A DNA stretch of 64,000 nt. It comes from Salvia splendens. Lineage: Eukaryota > Streptophyta > Magnoliopsida > Lamiales > Lamiaceae. Under the pieces are notes generated by a model, which did no database searches, was not told where the DNA came from, and saw only the letters and a list, made by a program, of their open reading frames with translations. Shown here in pieces: positions 55,898 to 64,000 of the stretch; position 1 is the stretch's first letter, and every line of letters begins with the position of its first letter. The translations under genes and the position numbers were made by a program. The stretch is taken from contig NC_056035.1 in NCBI RefSeq assembly GCF_004379255.2, forward strand, positions 29,465,208 through 29,529,207. Reading direction: 5' to 3'.

Positions 55898-57805
55898 GGC
55901 ATCCCTATAGCCCCCTCAAATTTTATTTTATTTTATTTTATTTTAAAATTAATCCTGTAAATACTACTCCTCCACCATCCATTTACATCATTTTCACACA
56001 ATCTCCCTTCATTCACTATTTACACTTTCACTCTCTAAAAATGCACGGTGGAGACGACGAATCACCCGGCTCGCACGAATCGGGATATGGCAGGGATTTT
56101 TCCCCACCGGCGGGATATGGCGGCTATTCGTCTCAGCCGTCGGGATATGGCGGATATCCTTCTCAGCCGTCGGGATATGGCGCCTCTCCGTCCCAGCCAT
56201 GGAGTTGGAATCAATCTCCCCCGCCCTGGGCATCGAGTCCAACTCCTCCACCATCTCAGCCGTGGAGGTCTTCTCCCACGCCCCAACCTTTGGCGAGGAA
56301 TCTGAGCCGCTCGGCGTTTGGAGATTACAAACCCAACCTCGACTCCCTGCACCATCCGCGTCCGGAGACCCCTTCTCAATCCAGCAGCTCTCCTTTCACT
56401 GAGGCAGATCAAGACGCACTGGATACGATGTTCAATCTGCTTAGTTCCGGCGTATCGCATACGCCCGTTGCGACGAGAGTGGGGGGTCCGAACGCGGTGG
56501 CGGCGGCCGTTGCGGTGGGGGTGGCGGTGGCGGATCGGGCAATGCCAGTGGAGCCGGCGGCTCGGGCAGCGGCGTCGGCTCCGGTGGCGGCGGTTCGGCC
56601 AGTGGCTCAGTTTAAGCCAGACGGCAAAAGGCCACGCACTACACCAAAGAGAAGTCTGTTGCTGTGGCGAGGGCGTGGGATGCCGCCACATCCGACCCCA
56701 TAGTGGGCACCAATCAGGATGAGTTGAGCTTATGGAAGCGCGTCGTGATGGCGTACAACAAGTTCAAACCTCGCGGCGCCAAACCGCGTGACGCGGAACA
56801 GCTCCGCAAGAAGTGATCTAGGATTCTGTCGGCCACCCGGCGGTTCGCGGGCATATACCAGAACAACCTGCTCCATGCGGAGAGTGGCCGAAGCGAGGCT
56901 GATGTGAAAGCACTTTCGATGAGCCAATACAACACGCTGGGCCATCCCAAGTTCACAATGTGGGAGGAGTATCTAGTTCTCGAGGACTGCCCGAAATTCA
57001 AGGCTATCTGTGCGCAAGAGCAGGCTCCGATGCCGAAGCGGACAAGACACAACATTTCCGGGGACTACAACAGCGGCAACGGCTCGCAATCGTTCGAACT
57101 GAACGAAGAGCAAGCCGAAGAGCCCTCCGCTACACACTCTAGGCGCACCCGCCCTCCGGGACAACATGCCTCTATCCGACGTGCTAGAGAAGCTGGCGGT
57201 TCCTCCCGCCGATCGTCGGCAGCATCTGGATCGTGCGCCCCGCAGCCCGCGCCTATACCGGCATCAAGGGCCCCTATTGCCAGCGAGGACTTGAGGGATA
57301 ACGTATATGTGCAGCTGACGCACGAATTGCATGAAGTCTGCAGCAAATACGAGGCCGCAACCGACCCGTACATCAAGAATATATACTCCGACCTCATACG
57401 TCGGATCCAGCGCCGTCTCCGCTTGGCTGATGAGGGTCCTAGGGCAGCGGCGGCCGGCGGCAGCGAGGGAGACGGAGAAGAGGAAGAGGAATCGAACTCC
57501 GCCACCGAGTAGACGGTGGCGGCGTTTTTATTTGTATTTTTTTGGACGTTCGTTATATAATTTTACCTTTGCCAATACAACGAATATTCGGTCTCAATTA
57601 TCTCGTTTTATAATTATTTCAATTCAGCTGAATTAAAAACGAAACGAAAGAATTAAAATGAAAATTGTTTATAAAATTTCGGGGCTATTGGTAGTGTCCG
57701 CCTATAGTGGCGGACACAAAAATTTGGGGCTATGGACAAAAAATTGGGGCTGTGGACAAAAAAGGGGGCGGGGCTATTGGGGAAGGCCGCCTATAGTGGA
57801 TGCCC
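55898..57805 (+). mobile_element. PIF/Harbinger-type element carrying only ORF1
   Basis: Ends GGCATCCCTATAGCC (55898-55912) and GCCTATAGTGGATGCC (57789-57804, plus strand) are inverted repeats. The inside holds one Myb/SANT-like gene and no DDE transposase. TAA follows the right end, but the left flank (GTC) does not match, so the duplication is not confirmed. The size of ~1.9 kb suggests a deletion derivative that kept the accessory ORF. Confidence 0.65.
56041..57512 (+). pseudogene. Harbinger ORF1, Myb/SANT-like DNA-binding protein (broken)
   Basis: Starts ATG 56041. A Gly/Tyr/Ser/Pro repeat SQPSGYGGY (27-bp unit, three copies, 56110-56185) precedes a Gly-rich linker. The frame shifts near 56465-56640, with a TAA in the linker near 56611. 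The Myb/SANT-like domain then runs from YTKEKSVAVARAWD (56638) through LWKRVV and a TGA at 56814 (Trp expected in the RKKWSRI position) to the C-terminal NAM-associated-type region, with PKFTMWEEYLVLEDCPKF (56944-56997) and an Arg/Ser-rich linker. A last helix (YIKNIYSDLIRRIQRRL) precedes an acidic end at 57512. In active Harbinger systems such ORF1 proteins bind element ends and help the transposase enter the nucleus. Confidence 0.75.
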
Positions 57806-57853
57806 TAATTCCCAATAGTCCCGTGGGCCTATCATAAATCGATTGCAAAATTA

Positions 57854-58312
57854 GAGCATCACCAATGGCGCCCGTCCCTGCAGAATTCCGACCGGCGTGC
57901 CGGAATTCCGCGGCAGACGTCCGCCATTGTGCATGGTATGCACGGATACGGAATTCCGCCGAGGACACCGCAGTTCCACGGCGTTATGCGGAATTCTGTC
58001 GCGACGGGCATGTAGACGTCCGCCATTGCATTTACTCCCACGGACGTCCGCTCGGAATTCTCGTTTATTGCATTAATTTTTTTTAAAATTTTAATTCCGT
58101 AAATTGTTTAATTCCGGAAATTGTTTAATTTGTGAATTTGTGGTTTTTTTAATTGTGGGAAGTCCTTCGGGAAGTCCTTGGGGATGTCCGCCACTGTGCA
58201 GTGGGAAGTCCTTATGACGTGGCAGTGCAGTGGGAAGTCCGTATGACGTGGCAGGAGGTGTTTTTGGAAATTCCGCGGGGAATTCCGTTGGGAATTCCGC
58301 GCTACTGTGCTC
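57854..58312. mobile_element. MITE of 459 bp, PIF/Harbinger-like, family A copy 2
   Basis: Ends GAGCATCACCAATGGCG and CGCTACTGTGCTC are partly inverted, flanked by TTA (57851-57853) and TAA (58313-58315). Shares TTTTAATTCCGTAAATTG, AATTTGTGAATTTGTG and GTGCAGTGGGAAGTCCTTAT-type words with the 371-bp copy at 32404. Its left third is full of GGAATTCCG and GACGTCCGCC words. No ORF. Confidence 0.72.
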
Positions 58313-58376
58313 TAACCTTGTAATACGATTGAATAAGTATTGTTCTATATACGGATTTTCCAAACATTAAATCAAA

Positions 58377-58594
58377 CTCCATCCGTCCCACAAAAATATG
58401 CACTATTTCCTTTTTAGTCTGTCCCATAAGAATATGCACTTTCTAATTTTAGAAACTTTTCTCTTTGAAATGAGGTGGAACCTATTCTCAACCAATAATA
58501 TTTTAATTATTTTTTTTCTCTACTTTAACTTTACCAATTTTGCGTTAAAAGTCGTACCAAATTCAAAGTGCATATTCTTTGACGACGGAGGAAG
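58377..58594. mobile_element. Stowaway-like MITE
   Basis: Ends CTCCATCCGTCCCA and GACGACGGAGGAAG are inverted repeats; TA follows the right end, the left flank is AA. Internal inverted words AAAAATATGCACT and AGTGCATATTCTTT. Length 218 bp. Confidence 0.7.
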
Positions 58595-59973
58595 TAAATA
58601 CATAAAACACAATTAATTGCTAAATGAATATAATAGTACTATTTCTATTAAAATATGGAGTATCCAAGATGTGACAGCTTATCCCATGCATTCAATAAAT
58701 ATAGTTTATTTTTATCTTTTTTATCCGTTCCATAAAAGTACACAACTTTTATCGTAAATTCTTTTTTTTTCCTCTCTTAGGAAATAACTCATTGTCCACT
58801 AACATAAAATTATAGAAACAGCCAGTTGTTAGGATTAAATACAGACCATAATTAAGAAAATAAATTTGTCTGTAATATTGAGATTGCATGGAGCTTATAA
58901 TTTTGTGAGTAAAATAAAAACAATCTATATATTAGAATATCACATACTATTATTTAAAATACTTTGAATAAATGTGATGAACAATATTTTTAATAGTACA
59001 CACCATTTCTATGTTTCTAATCAACTTAAAAATGGCCGTACTTAATATTTTATTAATACTACTTGACAATAATTAATAGGCTTATTAATGTTGGGCTTTA
59101 AACTCTTCTGAAATTGGCCATCAAGCTCTCCTTCCTCCTTTTTCGGTTTCACCATTCTGTTTTCATTTACCATTCTCTATCAATTTAGTCTTCTTGTCTT
59201 GAAAAAATACCAGTTTTTTTTTTTTGCATCACTCTGAGTTTTGATCACTTGATGTCAAAATATCGCTGTTGGATGCAGACTGTTGTCTATTGTTTTTCGA
59301 GATCCTCCAAATATTTAGCATTACTTGTGTTGTTTCTTTTTCGTCCGATCCCTCGTAACATTGTTTTTCCTCATTTTCCATTCCGACATTTTCAAAATTC
59401 AATTTTTAAGGATTACATAAACTGGAATAATACTGATTTTTAGTTTTTTAAAAATTCAATATTTTCAAGCATTGTCGCGGTTGTTCTAATTTTTATTTTT
59501 TTTTATCTTTTCCTTTTTTTGAAATTTATGTTCAGATCACAAAATTTCATGCAGAAAAACTTAATGTTCCATCCATTTAGATTAACGATTTCTTTTATTT
59601 TTGTTTTATATCATTGCATTTTGCCGATGAGTTATAGCCAAAACTAAGTCGACCTATGCCAAGAAACAATTTTCTGTATAATTTGTAAAATTTGTTGTGG
59701 TGCCTCACAGCCAATTTTGCCGATGGTAAGATTCTTTCTTTTTTTTCTTACTATTTCGACCTCTTATGATTTTTGGTTTCAAACATATACTTTTGTTGTT
59801 TAAATTGTAGATCATATGTTAATTTCTTTATCTAATTAAATTTTTAGTATTTCAACTAAAAATTGATAGTTTCTCACAAATTGCAAGTGCTATGATAAAA
59901 GTAAGCACTATAATATTTTCCCCTTACAGTTTGTTGAAAAATTTCTGATCCTTTTATATATTTTCTTGATGTG
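58595..59973. other. AT-rich spacer, no gene recognised
   Basis: Short frames only. ATCCGTTCCATAAAAGTACAC at 58723 may be half of another Stowaway-like copy. Poly-T runs at 59215 and 59495. Confidence 0.45.
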
Positions 59974-61250
59974 ATGTAATACCCACCCGTTTTATTACTT
60001 TTTCTTTATATTAATGTCGAACTAGTTTTGTCACCCTCTCTTTTTGTTGAAATTTATTGGAACCGCTACCCCTTTTTTGTGTTGATTATTAATGTTGTTA
60101 GTTCGCGAAATCAAAAATTTAAGTAAGAATCGAACGAACCAAAACGATTCTTCATATAATTATGAAAATTTACAAACGTCGATAAAGAACAGGAAGGGTT
60201 ATCCCGAACTATAAGTGCTCGAAAACAAGATACATTAACCTATGATCGTTTCACATGTGATCTATGAACGGAAAGAAAAAAAATGTGGAATACTATTCTT
60301 TTACAAATATTCATGAATGGGCCAAAAGGCTAAGAAACTAAAATCTTTTGCTAAACTTTGGGCCTCTTTCTCCCGAACCCAAACCGCATCCCCACCGTGG
60401 CCCTATCCGATCAACCCGTTGGGCACGAGGCAGCGAGCCCGTCGCGGACAGCAGCAGGGCAACCGAGTCCTTGTCCCAACCTGCAAGACAAAACAAATTT
60501 TTAAAGGATAGAGATCAAGAGTTAGTGGGAAAAGACACATAAATTAAAGAAAAACTACACTAGGAGAAAGGAAAAACCCTCTTTAGCTTTGGAGGACCAT
60601 AAACTCACCATGAAAGGAAAGTCAATCCTGCAAATCCTCCACACTATGGAAGCACCTGTTTCTACCAGCCACAATCAAACAATGGAATTTATTAGCTAAG
60701 TATCAAGTACCCAAACTAGACACCAAACTACATTAAGGAGAAGGGGTTGCATAATCAGAAAAATGAGATATGTTAGGATATAGAAACAATAGAGGATCTG
60801 CCCTTTTAATTCAGCATAGTACACCAAGTTTTACCTATAAAAACCCCTTCTTTTGCATCAACTCTTTTATCTCCCACACGCATAAAAAATCCAGCAACTG
60901 TTAGAGTGAGTTAGAGGGTGCAAAATCTAAGGAAAATGAGCAGGAGTATGCTGAGCAAGCAAAGACTCTTCTTCCTCCTTTAGTTCTCTACCACCACAGG
61001 TAGCACTCATCACCCTAAGTTCCAAATAATGCTCCATGTCATCACATAGTAGAAACCACGACTACGATATCATCACACATGATCGTTTTGGAACAAAAAA
61101 AAACCCTTAAGCGAAGAACAGTAGCCACCATGTTTTGAAACCCCTCACAAGCTCTAGAATCTTTATAACAAATAACTCATCCCTACAAACTCTACGAGAA
61201 CAGAATCTGATCAATTTAAGGAATTTAAAGACTTAGACTGTTAAAGAGAT
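59974..61250 (+). mobile_element. Possible chromovirus (Tekay-like) LTR fragment
   Basis: TGTAATACCCACCCGTTTTA at 59974 and TTAGTTCGCGAAATCAAAAA near 60099 are worded like the starts of plant Tekay-type LTRs, and a TATA-like CTATAAAAACCCC lies at 60836-60848. No matching end, primer site or target duplication was found, so this may be a truncated or solo LTR, or something else. Confidence 0.3.
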
Positions 61251-61850
61251 GAAATTAGGAGCTTAGCTTAGGCCGAGGCGGACGGGCTGACCACCGACGG
61301 ACGGACCACTGACGGAGCCCGAAGATCGCCGCACTAACTCCACGTAGCAGCAACGGCCGACCCACCAGGCGGCAGACACCGACGATGGGGTAGCAGCACG
61401 GGCAGCAGCCCGGTCCGCCGAGATCGGTGGCGAGAATACGGCGGTGGGCCTCAGAGCCTCCCCGCGCGAAGAAGAAAGCTGGAGAAGGGGGGATACGTGC
61501 GGCCGTAGGAATCGGTTGCCCACCGCAAGGTCGCATCCCCGTTGGAGCCCCGCCGTGAGGAGTAACGGGGGGTGGGCGTGAACAGCAGCGGACAACGAAA
61601 AAAAGGGGGGGATCTCTGTTGGGCGTGGGACGTCGACAACCTGATGGCGACGAGAAGCCGGGAACGGCATTGGTCCGGCGACCGGAGGAGTGGCGTTTCA
61701 TCATGAAGAAAGAGGAAGAAGGAGTTAGGGATTTGTCTCCTCAATTTGGGGAAGAATTGAGATTTGAGAATTTTAGAATGAGAGAGAGAGAGAGAGAGCC
61801 GATAGAATTGGGGAGAGAATAGGTTGGGTTGTGCTTTTCTTTAATATGGG
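61251..61850 (-). other. GC-rich block with overlapping frames, unidentified
   Basis: About 450 bp of GC-rich DNA in AT-rich surroundings, open in several minus-strand frames (up to 149 codons, 61704-61255) with Pro/Arg/Ser-rich products and no recognisable domain. An (AG)n run at 61780-61798 lies at its upstream edge. It may be the leader of a transcribed repeat or a 5' gene fragment. I do not claim a protein. Confidence 0.3.
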
Positions 61851-64000
61851 CTGTTCATTTTAGTATTGTTGGGCCATACTTTTGTTATGATTGGTATACT
61901 AAAAGCATATTTCGAGCATGTTGCACGGATAGAATTGCTTGTATACAATAAACTCTACAATCCACTTTTAACCCAAGGTGAGAAGAAATAATTTTATTGC
62001 ATTGGTGTTTGCTTGTGCATTTATAAGATGTTTTTCAAATATTTGAATGTATAAGAAGCAAACAAGTCTAATTCTTCTGTCAGTAGACTGGTCGTGATCG
62101 ACGTTCACAGAAGGTGATGTAGTCGGTCATTTGTAGAAGAGAAATAGAATTTCACAACCTAAATAGGCTTTGGCTACCTATCGTGAAAGGTTGCAGTGCC
62201 AGTCCGCATGTTTCCTTACCTTAGGAAATAAACAACACTAGGGTGGTATAGCACTGAAGGATCTAACAGTTGAGATAAGTTTTTCTTGCCATTTACTGAA
62301 AGACGAGGTCTCAGTGATTGTTATTTCTTAATCATTGTTGACATAAAATTGAGCATATGATATTGATTGTGCACTACTTTGATTTATCAAATAGTGCGGA
62401 TTTTTCGCAATCCAAGAATCCTGATATCTTAGGTAGTGGTGATCAATGTCTAGAGGTGCTAGTATTGTTATTGCAATGAATCGTGTGCTGGATGAGTCCA
62501 GTTTGATAATATCCTCAAGAGGTGTTCGAAAAAGGTTTTATTATTCAGAAACCCGGCCGGTTGGAATTTATTTCAGAATAATAAATAAAGATTTTGAACT
62601 AGACAACTCTTGGAAAAAAATATTAATTAATTAAAGTTAAATAGCAGACTTAAATTAATTAATGGATATTTATATCTTAAACACGGGGAATAATAAATTA
62701 AAGAGGTAAAGTCCGGATTACTCGTAATTTGGGATTGGACGGGTAGTCAAGATTATTATGCTATAGTGGATGATAATAATATTCTGTTGGACTTGTATTA
62801 AATTGAGGCTCAATTAATTAGTAAAAGTCCAATAGGTTTGGCCAAAGTCAACATCCATGGATCCCTAATCTGGCTCATCATAACTCTATATAAAGGAGAC
62901 TAAATAGAAGACAAAATTAATTAATTTTTATCATCAAAAATTCGTGCCCCCCTTTTCCAAGGAGTGAACGATATTTTCAGTTCTTCCCAAAACTGAAATT
63001 ATGTCTTCTGTCTAGTCAAGCCCTTTTGATTCTGACAAGCTTTGCCCACCCAAAGGTCATAATCTGAGTTCGGGATACAAATTAGAAGGTTCGTGGTTGA
63101 GTACAAAGAACATCACGTGGAGAAGGCGCAAGCAATAGACGATTCTTTGAAGAATCAGATCGGTAATCCTAAACCGTAGGAAATTCATGTTTAAGGTTTT
63201 AATTCCCTTTACATGAATTATATGTGTTCTAGCATGCAATTTTGTGTTGAACATGTGAGTAATCGATCTCATAATCAGTCAAATAGATCTGTATGCATGA
63301 TTTATTTGTTTTTGCATGACTTCCGTTGTGCAAGGGCACCAAACCCCATCAACTTTTAGTTGGGGCCTGCCTTTTTTCAATTCTTTGTTTGGGCCTCTCT
63401 AATTAACAATTGTGGGTTAGGGAATGAATTGGGAGAATGAGTTGCCTTTTTGGAAATTAATTATTGAGTTTGGGCCACCAATTAAAATAAGAGTATGGGC
63501 TTAGAATCTAATTTAAATTTCGGACTCTCCTAATAATTGATGATAAACTTAACTCCCGGACTTCAGTTTAGTGCTCGATGATAAATAATGACTTACTAAT
63601 CTATACCGCAATGAAGAGTATAAATCTTGGATTTAGTTAAATGCTCGAATAAATCGCATGGGAAATAATATTCTCCTTGTTGATCGAATAATTGGTGAAC
63701 CTCCACATAAATTAAATCACCCGAATTGATTAATGCTCAAGGACTTTTGTAGGAAATAAGAAAAAAGAATTTAAGGACCACGCACTTAGGAATGCATTCA
63801 CGTTTAAGTCTTCTTCACTTCTTAAGTCTAATTAAGTATTATTCTTTTCTAAAGGGGCGTCTTCGCACGTCGTTTAAGGCCAAATCAAGGAACTTTTCAA
63901 CTAAGGAAATAACTTTCGAGGTGGGCATTCTTTTTAACGCGACTTTAACGTGTTTATGTGAAATTTTCTATACATGTTTTTGTCATGCCATGTTTTGCTT
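61851..64000 (+). mobile_element. Possible Copia LTR-like region, incomplete
   Basis: Around 62880-62925, CTCTATATAAAGGAGACT gives a clear TATA-type promoter in a context (CAAAGTCAACATCCATGG upstream) common in plant Copia LTRs. CATGACTTCCGTTGTGCAAG at 63319 resembles LTR ends before a primer site, but no TGGTATCAGAGC follows. The last 600 bp show no gene. The region may continue past the window. Confidence 0.3.

Noticed and set aside
56062..56691. 209-codon minus-strand frame and other overlapping frames
   Set aside because: Shadow of the low-complexity, GC-rich first half of the Harbinger ORF1.
60317..60542. Two overlapping 64-codon frames
   Set aside because: Short, overlapping, no start context or domain; inside a possible LTR.
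1..64000. tRNA, rRNA or organelle insertions
   Set aside because: No cloverleaf, rRNA core or plastid/mitochondrial gene wording was recognised by eye; a tRNAscan or BLAST run could still find short ones.

Overview
The window reads as nuclear DNA of a flowering plant: intron-bearing genes for a type-B cytokinin response regulator and a DUF1068 (ELMO/NKS1-type) Golgi protein, with nested LTR retrotransposons of plant-only lineages (Athila-like Ty3/gypsy, plant Copia), PIF/Harbinger, hAT and Stowaway-like DNA elements, and AT-rich spacers. A eudicot is likely, probably an asterid, but the species cannot be read from the sequence. No organelle, bacterial or rRNA/tRNA signal was seen.

Layout. 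1-1064: spacer with a possible LTR fragment. 1065-18913: a decayed Athila-like element (plus strand) with a tRNA-Asp-type primer site, gag, protease, RT, RNase H, integrase and a third ORF. Its 5' LTR is split by a younger, gag-only LTR element (1513-6187, minus strand) with an intact 786-codon ORF and a CTCCA target duplication. 20578-26453: the gene island, a six-exon type-B ARR (plus, 670 aa) convergent with a three-exon DUF1068 gene (minus, 172 aa). 27200-32774: Copia RT/RNase H remnant, long-inverted-repeat element, Stowaway MITE, possible Harbinger remnant, hAT transposase pseudogene and a 371-bp MITE. 34292-35816: solo LTR (target duplication CTATA). 36002-45988: a second Athila-like element (minus, TAGGG duplication) that has lost most of RT and all of RNase H and integrase but keeps gag, protease and ORF3. 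46985-48707: FIP1[V]-like pseudogene exons, truncated by a Copia element at 48708-54429 (minus, TTTCC duplication). 55898-57805: PIF/Harbinger-type element carrying only the Myb/SANT-like ORF. 57854-58594: two MITEs. 58.6-64 kb: AT-rich DNA with LTR-like blocks and one GC-rich block.

How it works together. Only two genes look functional: the ARR, a transcription factor at the end of the cytokinin phosphorelay, and the DUF1068 protein, probably a Golgi scaffold in pectin synthesis. They share a short convergent 3' interval and no evident function. The rest is a layered record of transposition. The two diverged Athila-like elements share, in the same order, a third ORF, twin stem-loops, a purine tract and a conserved non-coding block before the 3' polypurine tract. 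This shared non-coding layout and the intact gag-only element are the most interesting things here.
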